This document shows positions 1 through 7,620 of a stretch of DNA of 64,000 nt, in pieces (the stretch's first letter is position 1; each line of letters opens with the position of its first letter). The translations under genes were made by a program, and so were the position numbers. The DNA is from Streptomyces coffeae (GTDB taxonomy: Bacteria > Actinomycetota > Actinomycetes > Streptomycetales > Streptomycetaceae), in contig NZ_JAERRF010000005.1 in the NCBI RefSeq assembly GCF_016741875.1, forward strand, positions 404,273 to 468,272, written 5' to 3'. The notes under the pieces are model-generated. The model was not told where the DNA came from. It worked only from the letters and a program-made list of their open reading frames with translations, and ran no database searches.

Positions 1-1
1 C

Positions 2-964
2 CTCGACGGCTGGGGAGACGAGGAGGCGGTCGAGTCCGTGGTGAACGCCATGGTCTTATGCGGTATTCGTGCCGAATCGAAGCTTGTTCGCTCCGTCCAT
101 GACCTGGAGCGCTACCGTGATCGCCCCGGCCTGCTTGCCTTTCCGCACAGTCGCCGGCTGTCCAGCGCCGAATCGCTGATCGAACCCTTGGAAGCCTGGG
201 GAGTTCCGCTGGTCGGGTCGGGCTCGACCGGTCTGGCTGCCCAGCACAAGGGGAATGCCAAGCGGCTTCTCGCCAAGGCCGGTGTACCGACCCCGGCCTA
301 CGCACTGGCTGACCATCAAATGGACCCGCGCAGCCTGGTGGCCCGACTGGGTCTCCCCTTGGTCGTCAAACCCGTGGCGGGAGCCGAGAGTGTCGGCGTG
401 GTGAAGTGCGACGACCTTTCATCCCTGCGCGCCGCACTGCGGACTCCGGGCCTTCTCGTGGAGGAGTGGAAACGACACCGGGAGCTGACCGTGGCCATCC
501 TCGGCAACGGCGGCGACCGGATCGCCGCACCGGCAGAGGTGGTGTTACCGGACGCGCAGTACTTTCTCGACGTCACCACGAAGCGTGAGCGCATCACCTC
601 GACGCTCGCCCCCGCACCCGATGATGAGGTCACGCGCGAGGCGGTCGCGGCGGCTCTGGAAGCCTGCCGGATACTCGACGTACGCGACTGGGCGCGTGTC
701 GACGTGCTGATCGATCACGACGGAAAACCGTATGTCATCGACGTCAACGCAATGCCCGGTATGCGCAGGTCGACCGACCACCCCAGCTACCTTCCCTGGT
801 GCTTCGCTCTCGACCAGGGGATGCCTTACCACCAGGTGGTTTCCACCGTGATCGGCGCGGCTGCCGCACGCTGTGGGCAGTACGACGGGTTTCAGCCCGG
901 CGCGGAGGCCGCGCGCCGCGGTTTGGTGCCAACGGCGCAGCAAGGCCCGAACGCGTCGTGCTAG
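2..964 (+). CDS. ATP-grasp ligase, D-Ala-D-Ala ligase-like (5' truncated by window edge)
   Basis: The frame is open to the first base, so the N-terminus lies outside the window and about 320 residues are visible. ATP-grasp features are present: a central lysine segment (KPVAGAESVGV) of the ATP-binding subdomain, a grasp-loop glutamate region (VEEWKRHRELTVA), and a C-terminal metal-binding stretch (YVIDVNAMPGMRRS) equivalent to the EVNTxPGxT region of D-alanine-D-alanine ligases. The family joins a carboxylate to an amine through an acyl-phosphate. The match is to the fold more than to a true Ddl, because the classical DDL signatures are loose; a dipeptide or peptide-natural-product ligase is equally possible. 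The stop codon shares CTAG with the convergent gene. The function of the neighbour gives no help on substrate. Confidence 0.75.
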   Translation, partial: LDGWGDEEAVESVVNAMVLCGIRAESKLVRSVHDLERYRDRPGLLAFPHSRRLSSAESLIEPLEAWGVPLVGSGSTGLAAQHKGNAKRLLAKAGVPTPAYALADHQMDPRSLVARLGLPLVVKPVAGAESVGVVKCDDLSSLRAALRTPGLLVEEWKRHRELTVAILGNGGDRIAAPAEVVLPDAQYFLDVTTKRERITSTLAPAPDDEVTREAVAAALEACRILDVRDWARVDVLIDHDGKPYVIDVNAMPGMRRSTDHPSYLPWCFALDQGMPYHQVVSTVIGAAAARCGQYDGFQPGAEAARRGLVPTAQQGPNASC

Positions 965-1824
965 CCACCGGACACCGTTGTTGCGGCGCTGCGCACCCAC
1001 AATTGGTCGAAATGGCGTGACAGGGTCGCCCCCGGTTCGCTCCGGATGGGCAGTTCCACATAGCCGCGGTCCTCCAGCCGGGCAGGCTGGGCAGGTGAGA
1101 GGGTGCCGATGAACCCTTGCCTCACCAGGCCGTCCATACGGACGAAGTGAACGTTCGGAACGACCGTATAGCCGCGGTACTCGAACCGCAGCCGCGCCTG
1201 CTCGCTCCATCCGGCCACGATGCTCTTGATTCGCTCCTCCGACTCCGCGAGCTGGCGTCGCAAGGTCTGGGCGGGGGCCTGAGGCCACGGCAGCACCAAG
1301 GACGCCTGCTCCAGGACGCTTTCCTCCGCGGCCGAAGAGAGACCGAGAATACGGATGTGCACGCCCCGCTTTGCCGCCAGCTCCATGGACTCCAGCAGGT
1401 CGACATTGGTGAACTGAAGGTTTCGATAGATCAGGAAGTCGACCTTGTACTGCGCGTCATTCACCGCGCGACTGAGGAATGCGGGCGTGTAGTAGCCCTT
1501 GTCGACCAACTGAAGTTCTTGTCGGCCGGTCCCACCGCGCGTCCGGTTCATCGAATCCAGCGCCCGGCTGATTCCTTCTATCTGACCACAGAGCCTGACC
1601 AGTTCCTCGGCCAGCGCACGGGCATCGTTCTCATTTCCCTGTCTCAAGAACGTGGCAGCGGACCTGAGATGCCGGGCGAGCGAGTCGGTGCCGTACAGCC
1701 TGCGCAACAACGTCCGTTCCTCCGCCTGGGCGCGGTGCACGGACTGCACTTTGACCAGTGTCACTACCGTGATGACGAAGCCGACGATCCCGAAGAACGT
1801 GTTCAGATGGTCTAACCAGGTCAC
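961..1824 (-). CDS. membrane-anchored PLD-like domain protein, unknown function
   Basis: This 287-residue protein starts at GTG with an AGGGAG ribosome site about ten bases upstream. One hydrophobic helix (about residues 8-26, FFGIVGFVITVVTLVKV) anchors it to the membrane. An alpha-helical, charged stretch follows (about 30-100) and then a C-terminal alpha/beta domain from about residue 110. The segments KVDFLIYRN, RGVHIRILGL and GFIGTLSPA resemble the strand-helix order of phospholipase-D-like folds, but I see no intact HxKxxxxD motif, so enzymatic activity is doubtful. It converges on the ATP-grasp gene, and the two stop codons are the two strands of one CTAG. I do not recognise a named family; a sensor or effector domain is possible. 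Confidence 0.55.
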   Translation of the reverse strand: MTWLDHLNTFFGIVGFVITVVTLVKVQSVHRAQAEERTLLRRLYGTDSLARHLRSAATFLRQGNENDARALAEELVRLCGQIEGISRALDSMNRTRGGTGRQELQLVDKGYYTPAFLSRAVNDAQYKVDFLIYRNLQFTNVDLLESMELAAKRGVHIRILGLSSAAEESVLEQASLVLPWPQAPAQTLRRQLAESEERIKSIVAGWSEQARLRFEYRGYTVVPNVHFVRMDGLVRQGFIGTLSPAQPARLEDRGYVELPIRSEPGATLSRHFDQLWVRSAATTVSGG

Positions 1825-1843
1825 TACGGACGCTCCCTGAGGC

Positions 1844-2776
1844 TCACGCGGCGGGTTCAGCCATGGCTTCCACTACCCCACGCACCGCCGTTTCCTGCAT
1901 GGCGCGGAGCGCTTCCACCGTCACCCCAGCCACATGTGGGCTCCACAGCGTTGACGGTCCGAGGGACGACGTGGTGCCGTCCGCCGCCAGTCCGAAATCG
2001 TCCACCGCGAACCGCAGATCCTCGCGTTCGGAGACCACCGCACGAAGCGCCGCGAGGTCGAAGATTTCCTTCCTCGCGGTATTGACCACCAGAGCACCCG
2101 GCGGCAGAAGCCCCAGCAGCTTGGGGCCGAGCAATCCGCGGGTCCGGTCGGTGAGCGGGAGATGCACGCTGATGATGTCGCTGCGCCTGAGCAGCTCCTC
2201 CAACTCCTCCATCACGGGAAGGTCGGAGTGGCGCTCAGGGCGGCGGGTCCACACCGCCGGTTCGGTGCCGAGCGCGTGCAGCATGGGCAGGAGGGCGCGG
2301 GCCGTTGCCCCCGCTCCCAGGATCCCGACCCGCCGCCCACGCAGCTCGAACGGAGACTCGGCCATCCCGGCGCGGTCTTCCCCGGACAGCACCGCGGCAT
2401 GACCCGGAAGTGCCCGTTTGGCCAGCGCGAGGATCATCATCAGCGCGTGCTCCGCGACCGACACCGCGTTCACACCCGGAGTCGTCACCACATGCACCCC
2501 CCGGTCCCTGAGCGCCGCCAGGTCCAGATGGTCGGTGCCCGCCCCCACCGAGCCGACCACACGCAGCTCCGGCACGGCGTCGAGCACATCAGCGTCGATC
2601 CGCTCCTTGATTCCGACGACGGCAGCCGTGACGTCGGAGCCCAGGGCTTTCAACTCGGCGATCGCCCGTTCCCGGGCAGTTGCCACGCGAACGGTTGCGA
2701 AGGTTCGGCGCAGCTCATCGAAGGCTTGATGGTTGTGGGTGAGGTCGGCCAGTGCCACAAATGCAGTCCCGTTCAC
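1844..2776 (-). CDS. D-isomer-specific 2-hydroxyacid dehydrogenase
   Basis: NAD-dependent oxidoreductase of the D-2-hydroxyacid/phosphoglycerate dehydrogenase family, interconverting a 2-hydroxyacid and a 2-oxoacid in the cytoplasm. The dinucleotide-binding GxGxxG lies in RRVGILGAGATARALL, the conserved arginine/glutamate region in VVNTARKEIFD, and the catalytic histidine in SPHVAGVT near the C-terminus. The frame stays open upstream to 2911, but those extra residues are low-complexity and unlike the family. I therefore place the start at the GTG at 2776 (VNGTAFVALADL), which gives 310 residues, normal for the family. No strong ribosome site is visible. The substrate cannot be read from sequence. 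It lies on the same strand as the uronate dehydrogenase, 138 bases downstream, so the two may be co-transcribed. Confidence 0.85.
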   Translation of the reverse strand: MNGTAFVALADLTHNHQAFDELRRTFATVRVATARERAIAELKALGSDVTAAVVGIKERIDADVLDAVPELRVVGSVGAGTDHLDLAALRDRGVHVVTTPGVNAVSVAEHALMMILALAKRALPGHAAVLSGEDRAGMAESPFELRGRRVGILGAGATARALLPMLHALGTEPAVWTRRPERHSDLPVMEELEELLRRSDIISVHLPLTDRTRGLLGPKLLGLLPPGALVVNTARKEIFDLAALRAVVSEREDLRFAVDDFGLAADGTTSSLGPSTLWSPHVAGVTVEALRAMQETAVRGVVEAMAEPAA

Positions 2777-2914
2777 GGCGCCAGTATGTCGCTCGGGGGA
2801 GTCGGACCGAAAGCAGTTACCAGCCTGTCGGCCGACAGTGGGGCCAATCAGGGGCCCTGGTCCGCCGCGATCTCCGCCCAGACGGTCTTCGTTCGTAGGG
2901 TTCGCGGCCAACGA

Positions 2915-3730
2915 CTAGAAGCGGTCCCATACGGGCGGGTTGGTGCAGAAGTCCCCACCGAGGTGATCGGTGTCGGGATCTCCCGGCACCAGCTCGCCCT
3001 GCTCCGCTATCAGCTTCGCCGCGTACGCCTCCGCGTTGTCCTGGGGCTCGTACCCCAGCTCGCGCGCGGACGAAAGGTCCCACCACAGACGGGTGTTGGC
3101 TGAGCTGCCGTAGACCACCCGGAAGCCGACGTCCTCCGCGCTCAGCGCGGCGTGCAGTAGCCGGGCGGCATCGGCCGGGCTCAGCCAGGTCGACAGCATC
3201 CGCACCGTGAGCGGCTCCGGGTCGCAGGAGCCGATGCGGATGGCGACGGACTCGATGCCGTACTTGTCCCAGTAGTACGACCCCAGGTCCTCACCGAACG
3301 CCTTCGACAGCCCGTAGAACGTGTCGGGCCGGTGCCGGGTGCCGACAGGGGTTCGTGGATCGCCTTCGGCGACCGGGCGCGGGGTGAAGCCGACAGCGTG
3401 GTTGCTGGAGGCGAAGACCACGCGGCGGACCCCCGCCTCCCGCGCCGCCTCGTAAAGGTTGTGCGTGCCCTCGATGTTGGCGCGCAGGATCTTCGCAAAC
3501 GTGGACTCGACGGATATGCCCGCCAAGTGCACGATCGCGTCCACACCCCGTACGGCCTCGCGCAGCGCGTCCTTGTCCGCCAGGTCCGCGGTGATGGCGT
3601 CCGGCGCGCCCTCGATCGGGACGAGGTCCAGCAGCCGCAGCTCATAGCCGTACTGCGGCAGTAGTTCGCGCATCCGGCTGCCCATACCGCCGGCGGCGCC
3701 GGTGAGAAGGACGGTGCGGGGAGCGGGCAT
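2915..3730 (-). CDS. NAD-dependent epimerase/dehydratase family, probable uronate dehydrogenase
   Basis: A 271-residue extended short-chain dehydrogenase. The N-terminal TGAAGGMGSRM is the NAD-binding loop, VDAIVHLAG follows it, and YGLSK carries the catalytic tyrosine and lysine. The segment RVVFASSNHAVGF is the variant seen in uronate dehydrogenases (EC 1.1.1.203), which oxidise D-galacturonate or D-glucuronate to the aldarolactone, and the length also fits. The start is ATG with GGGAGG eight bases upstream. The pectate-lyase-like protein and the alpha-ketoglutarate-semialdehyde-type dehydrogenase within 10 kb are consistent with an oxidative uronate pathway; that link is inference. A sugar-nucleotide epimerase is less likely because the protein is short. 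Confidence 0.78.
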   Translation of the reverse strand: MPAPRTVLLTGAAGGMGSRMRELLPQYGYELRLLDLVPIEGAPDAITADLADKDALREAVRGVDAIVHLAGISVESTFAKILRANIEGTHNLYEAAREAGVRRVVFASSNHAVGFTPRPVAEGDPRTPVGTRHRPDTFYGLSKAFGEDLGSYYWDKYGIESVAIRIGSCDPEPLTVRMLSTWLSPADAARLLHAALSAEDVGFRVVYGSSANTRLWWDLSSARELGYEPQDNAEAYAAKLIAEQGELVPGDPDTDHLGGDFCTNPPVWDRF

Positions 3731-3847
3731 GGGCGGTACCTCCCGTGAGCGCGTGATGGATCCCGTTCGGACTCAGTGTCGCCAGCACACGCGTGACGTC
3801 CAGCGATTTGATGGCGCCCGCCTCGACCCACCCCTCTATGCGCAAGA

Positions 3848-3866
3848 TGTATACCTCGCATGTACA
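3848..3866. promoter_or_regulatory. candidate operator, TGTATA-N7-TGTACA
   Basis: Between the divergent uronate dehydrogenase and deacetylase genes lies TGTATAcctcgcaTGTACA, a near-symmetric repeat of the kind bound by GntR-type regulators. On the minus strand the TATACA half could double as a -10 element for the dehydrogenase gene. No regulator gene sits beside it. The rest of 3731-4018 holds nothing else that I can name. Confidence 0.3.
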
Positions 3867-4018
3867 GTGATCGACCATGTTGCCAACAAGGCATCTTTCG
3901 GTGCCTGTTGACGTCATACCGACCACTACAGCGCGCATGTGCCGTTATCTGACCGCGGAGCGACCTGACCGCGGCGAAACCGGCATAGATCGCACAACTT
4001 CATCAAGCGGGGTTCTTC

Positions 4019-4816
4019 ATGAGGCGAATAGGCCGTATATCCGGGCTGGTGACGGCCGTGACCCTGGCGTTGAGTCTCAGTGGCTGTGGCGCCTCCTACG
4101 ACACCACCGCACCGCGCAGCGCCAGAGAGGACGCGGTGAAGGATCAGCAGTCGAAGGCGGACGCGAAGAACACACCGGTCGACACGGCGGACGGCAAAAA
4201 GGTCGTCGACTGCTCGAAGGCCAAGTGCGTCGCCCTGACCTTCGACGCCGGTCCCAGTGAGAACACCCCGCGGCTGCTGAAGATCCTCAAGAAGAACCAG
4301 GTCCACGCGACCTTCTTCATGCTCGGCAAGAACCACATCGAAAAGCACCCCGACCTGGTGCGGCGGATCGCCGACGAGGGGCATGAACTGGCCAACCACA
4401 CCTGGTCGCACAAGATCCTGACCAAGTCCGACGACGATGTGGTCCGTTCCGAGATCAACCGGGTGCAGAAGGCCGTGAAGAAGCTGACCGGCCGGACGCC
4501 TCTGCTGATGCGTCCGCCGCAGGGCCGCACCGATGAGCGGGTCTCCAAGATCAGCCGGGAGCTGGGGGTGGCCCAGGTGCTGTGGAGCGTCACCGCGAAG
4601 GACTACCAGACCACCGACTCCGCCTTGATCAAGAAGCGGGTCCTCGAGCAGACCGACCGCGACGGCATCATCCTGCTGCACGACATCTACAAGGGCACGG
4701 TCCCGGCGGTGCCGGGCATCCTCAAGGCGCTGAAGAAGCGGGGCTACACGGTGGTGACCGTCGGCCAGCTGTTGGCTCCGGCCGCGGCGGAGCCGGGCAA
4801 GGTCTACAAGCCCTGA
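4019..4816 (+). CDS. polysaccharide deacetylase (NodB/CE4) lipoprotein
   Basis: A 265-residue exported protein. The signal peptide ends in a lipobox (LALSLSGC, Cys about 23), so it should be lipid-anchored outside the membrane. The NodB domain follows: motif 1 VALTFDAGP, motif 2 HTWSH (the zinc-binding HxxxH), motif 3 MRPPQG, and C-terminal LWSVTAKDYQ and DGIILLHD. CE4 enzymes remove N- or O-acetyl groups from peptidoglycan, chitin or xylan. Motif 1 has Ala where most members have the second, metal-binding Asp of TFDDGP; this variant is known to me from other actinobacterial proteins, so activity is not excluded. Lysine-rich segments are conspicuous for this GC-rich genome. The gene ends in an imperfect duplication of its last codons followed by a strong hairpin. 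Confidence 0.88.
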   Translation: MRRIGRISGLVTAVTLALSLSGCGASYDTTAPRSAREDAVKDQQSKADAKNTPVDTADGKKVVDCSKAKCVALTFDAGPSENTPRLLKILKKNQVHATFFMLGKNHIEKHPDLVRRIADEGHELANHTWSHKILTKSDDDVVRSEINRVQKAVKKLTGRTPLLMRPPQGRTDERVSKISRELGVAQVLWSVTAKDYQTTDSALIKKRVLEQTDRDGIILLHDIYKGTVPAVPGILKALKKRGYTVVTVGQLLAPAAAEPGKVYKP

Positions 4817-4849
4817 CGTTTACAAGGTCTGAGGTCCCTGAGATCTCCA

Positions 4850-4878
4850 AGCCCTCAGGACTCGACGCCCTGAGGGCT
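4850..4878. terminator. bidirectional hairpin terminator
   Basis: AGCCCTCAGG (4850-4859) and CCTGAGGGCT (4869-4878) form a perfect 10-bp stem with a 9-base loop. It lies between the convergent deacetylase and TetR genes and overlaps the first two bases of the TetR stop codon. There is no T-tract. Confidence 0.7.
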
Positions 4879-5455
4879 ACGCGTCCTGAGGCGGCGCCCG
4901 CGACGCCAGCGCCTCGATCACCCCGTCCGGGGTGAACGGCGCCAACGCCTCCGGCAGCGTGAGGTGTTCGATGAGCAGCCCGGTCATCGCCAGATAGAGC
5001 AGGACGACCGTGGTCTCGTCGCCCGGGAGCCCCGCGTCCATGTGGAAGCGGATGTTGTCCTCCAGGGTCGCGTTCATCGTCCGCGTCAGCTCCTCGCGCA
5101 GCCGCGGCCGTCGGGTGGCCTCCAATCGCAGCTCCATCAGGGCCAGATAGCCACTGCGGTCCTCAGAGATACGGTTCATCGTGCCCCGGAGCAGTTCGGC
5201 CTCCAGCGCCGCGTTCCGGGGCGCCTTCATGGTCTCGGCCATCGCGTCCGGGTCGGGGGTCAGCCGTTCGTGGACCCGCGGGGCCACCTGGGTCAGCAGA
5301 TCGTCGCGATTGGTGAAGTAGTTGCTCGTGGTGCCCGGGGGTACGCCCGCCTCGGTGTCCACCGCGCGATAGGTCAGCCCCCGTGCGCCCTCGCGGGCCA
5401 GCACCTCGATGGCGGCGTCGATCAGCGCCGCGCGCCGGGCCGGATTCCTGCTCAT
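4877..5455 (-). CDS. TetR/AcrR family transcriptional regulator
   Basis: A 192-residue repressor-type regulator. The N-terminal helix-turn-helix is clear: ALIDAAIEVLAREGARGLTY, then AVDTEAGVPPGTTSNYFTNR, the recognition helix ending in the typical YF. The remaining two thirds is the helical ligand-binding and dimer domain, with no recognisable ligand signature. It is divergent from a RibD-C-type reductase gene, and the 86-base gap between their reading frames contains two nested inverted repeats, the usual arrangement for a TetR protein controlling itself and its neighbour. Confidence 0.9.
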   Translation of the reverse strand: MSRNPARRAALIDAAIEVLAREGARGLTYRAVDTEAGVPPGTTSNYFTNRDDLLTQVAPRVHERLTPDPDAMAETMKAPRNAALEAELLRGTMNRISEDRSGYLALMELRLEATRRPRLREELTRTMNATLEDNIRFHMDAGLPGDETTVVLLYLAMTGLLIEHLTLPEALAPFTPDGVIEALASRAPPQDA

Positions 5456-5491
5456 CGCTTCTCTCCCTTCCTGCTTCCTGAAAAGGCTCTT

Positions 5492-5545
5492 GCAACCACT
5501 ACAGGCAGAGTACTACAGTTCAAGTACTCCAAACGGAGTGGTTGC
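5492..5545. promoter_or_regulatory. nested palindromes, probable TetR operator
   Basis: An inner inverted repeat GAGTACT (5508-5514) / AGTACTC (5523-5529) with an 8-base spacer is enclosed by an outer one, GCAACCACT (5492-5500) / AGTGGTTGC (5537-5545). Both are perfect and share nearly the same centre, in the gap between the TetR and reductase genes. The inner repeat is the better TetR-sized operator. The outer arm touches the 5' end of the longer reductase reading frame. Confidence 0.55.
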
Positions 5546-5565
5546 GAGTGAGTGAGGGGCGCGTT

Positions 5566-6141
5566 TTGCGTAAATTGGTGTACTACGTGGCGGTCACCCT
5601 GGACGGCTTCATCGCGGCGCCCGACGGGTCGTTCGACTTCTTCCGTCCGGGCGACGACTACTCGGATCTGATCGTCAAGCACTTCCCCGAGGCCCTTCCG
5701 GCGCCCGCCTTGGAGGCATACGGGATCGGGCCCGAGGTGGCCAACGTCCGGTTCGACACCGTGGTTTCGGGCCGGGCGACCTATGAGGTCGGTGCCCGTA
5801 TGGGGCTGACCGACCAATATCCGCGGCTGCGGCAGTACGTGGTCTCCTCGACCATGGGCACGAGCCCGGACCCGGCGGTCACGCTCATCGCCGACGACCC
5901 GGTGGGCGCGATCCGTGAGTTGAAGCGGGAGGAGGGGATGGACATCTACCTCTGCGGCGGTGCCGGTCTGGCCCGCACCCTGGCGGAGGAGATCGACGAA
6001 CTGGTGCTGAAGGTCAATCCGGTGGCCGTCGGGTCCGGAATCCCGTTGTTCGGCGGTGACTTCGCACCTCGCCGGTTCCGGCTCACCGACGTCATCGTCA
6101 GCGAGACCGTGTCGATCCAGGCCTATGAGCGGGCCGAGTAG
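5566..6141 (+). CDS. dihydrofolate reductase family (RibD C-terminal domain) protein
   Basis: A 191-residue protein of the RibD-C/DHFR-like fold. The N-terminus RKLVYYVAVTLDGFIAAPDG is diagnostic, and YLCGGAGLARTL and the terminal GSGIPLFGG match the NADPH-binding half of the fold. Members are single-domain oxidoreductases of mostly unknown substrate, not true folate enzymes. The frame opens at a TTG at 5542, but I choose the TTG at 5566 because GAGGGG lies about eight bases upstream and the family begins with MRKL. It is divergent from, and probably controlled by, the TetR gene. Its last 14 bases are repeated 20 bases further on, stop codon included. Confidence 0.85.
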   Translation: MRKLVYYVAVTLDGFIAAPDGSFDFFRPGDDYSDLIVKHFPEALPAPALEAYGIGPEVANVRFDTVVSGRATYEVGARMGLTDQYPRLRQYVVSSTMGTSPDPAVTLIADDPVGAIRELKREEGMDIYLCGGAGLARTLAEEIDELVLKVNPVAVGSGIPLFGGDFAPRRFRLTDVIVSETVSIQAYERAE

Positions 6142-6345
6142 GCATCGTGCGGGCCGGGTAGGTGCCGAACAGGATCGGCCACAAAACGATCAAGACTTGC
6201 CGAGCCCTATCCCCAGGGAGGTTCATTTTCGTAATCTAAGAATCCTCGAGACGGCGGCAACCTACTCTGGACTGGCGGCAACTACGCACGGAACGGCCGG
6301 TCCTGATCCCCCGGTCCGTTCTCTCGACGCAGAACAGGAGTTGCC

Positions 6346-7566
6346 ATGAGGGTGAGGCGAAAGCGGGGCCGCCACCGCCGCCGCAAGGACCGCACGCTGC
6401 CGTTGGGCAGCGCGGTCATCGTGGCATCGGCCGTGGCCGGGGTGTATCTCACGGCCTCCCCCGAGGGTGCGCAGGCCGTGCCCAGCACCGTCTATGTCTC
6501 CCCGAGCGGCAGCGACAGCAGGACGGGCACGCTCACGTCGCCCTTCCGGACGCTGGAGAAGGCGTTCTCGGTCGCCGAGGCGGGCACCACCATCGAGGTC
6601 CGCGGCGGCACCTACTACCCGGGCCGTACCCTGCACAGCTCGGTCGACGGCACCCGGCGCGAGCGGGTCGAACTGCGGCCGTACGAAGGCGAGAAGGTCC
6701 GCATCGACGGCTCCCGGCTCCGCACCGGCTCCACCCTGGTCGCGCTCAGCGGCGACTACTGGACCGTCTCCGGTCTCGAACTGCGCAACGCCCCCGGCGG
6801 CGGGCTGGTGTGCACCTCCTGCTCCGAGGGCGTCTTCGAGGACCTCACCACCCGGGGCAACGGCGACACCGGACTGACCCTGCGCGGCGGCGGCACCACC
6901 GACAATCTCATCCGGAACCTGGACTCCTTCGGCAATCACGACGACGCCACCGGCGGGCAGAGAGCCGACGGCCTGGCCATCACCCACGGCTCCGGCAAGG
7001 GCAATGTGATCACCGGCTCCCGGCTCTACCACAACAGCGACGACGGCGTGGATCTGTGGATGTGGGCCAGCCCCGTCACCATCGAGCACTCCTGGGCGTA
7101 CGGAAACGGCGAGAACCGCTGGCAGATCCCCGGCTTCAAGGGCAACGGCAGCGGTTTCCAGCTCGGCGCCGACCGTGTCCCCGCGCCCTCGCCCGCCCAT
7201 GTCGTACGGACCTCGGCCGCCTGGAGCAACAGCAAGAGCGGCTTTGACGCGGGCGGCAACAAGGGCGCCCTCCGCATCCAGCGCACCACCGCCTTCGGCA
7301 ACCGGGACGATGGCTACGACCTCGACGGCTCCCATGCCCGGCTGCGGTCCAACCTGTCCGTCTCCAACGGCCGGGACAAGGCCGACATGGGGCGGTTCGC
7401 GGTCTCCCAGGACGACAACTGGACGCCGGGCGCCCGCCCTTCGCCGCCCTTCGTCACCACCGACCCCACCACGGCCTATGGCTCCCGGCGGCAGAACAGC
7501 GCGCTGCCGGTCACCAGCTTCCTGGTGGTCATGGACAGCCCGCCGCTCGGCTCGCCGATGAACTGA
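6346..7566 (+). CDS. secreted right-handed beta-helix protein, PL9-like pectate lyase
   Basis: A 406-residue exported protein. An arginine-rich N-terminus and hydrophobic core (SAVIVASAVAGVYLTA) end near AQA, a plausible signal peptidase site. The mature part starts with VYVSPSGSDSRTGTLTSPFRT, the DUF1565-type start of parallel beta-helix proteins, followed by repeated Asn/Gly-rich coils. The stretch NSDDGVDLWMWASPVTIEHS with GNGENRW resembles the catalytic coil region of family 9 pectate lyases, which cleave polygalacturonate by beta-elimination. The start is ATG with CAGGAG upstream. The large upstream gap (6142-6345) suggests its own promoter. A non-catalytic beta-helix adhesin is the main alternative. 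Confidence 0.78.
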   Translation: MRVRRKRGRHRRRKDRTLPLGSAVIVASAVAGVYLTASPEGAQAVPSTVYVSPSGSDSRTGTLTSPFRTLEKAFSVAEAGTTIEVRGGTYYPGRTLHSSVDGTRRERVELRPYEGEKVRIDGSRLRTGSTLVALSGDYWTVSGLELRNAPGGGLVCTSCSEGVFEDLTTRGNGDTGLTLRGGGTTDNLIRNLDSFGNHDDATGGQRADGLAITHGSGKGNVITGSRLYHNSDDGVDLWMWASPVTIEHSWAYGNGENRWQIPGFKGNGSGFQLGADRVPAPSPAHVVRTSAAWSNSKSGFDAGGNKGALRIQRTTAFGNRDDGYDLDGSHARLRSNLSVSNGRDKADMGRFAVSQDDNWTPGARPSPPFVTTDPTTAYGSRRQNSALPVTSFLVVMDSPPLGSPMN

Positions 7567-7617
7567 CCGCCGACTGACCGCCGACTGACCGCCGACTGAC
7601 CGCCGACTGACCGCCGT
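7563..7617 (+). repeat. 11-bp tandem repeat over the stop codon, five units
   Basis: The unit CTGACCGCCGA is present four times exactly (7563-7606) and once with its last base changed (7607-7617). The first unit contains the stop codon of the beta-helix gene. Because 11 is not a multiple of three, the repeats put TGA in all three plus-strand frames. The array fills nearly the whole gap to the convergent aldo/keto reductase stop at 7621. Confidence 0.95.
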
Positions 7618-7620
7618 GGG

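Noticed and set aside
7563..7617. Possible CRISPR array
   Set aside because: Units are 11 bp and contiguous without spacers; no cas genes in the window.
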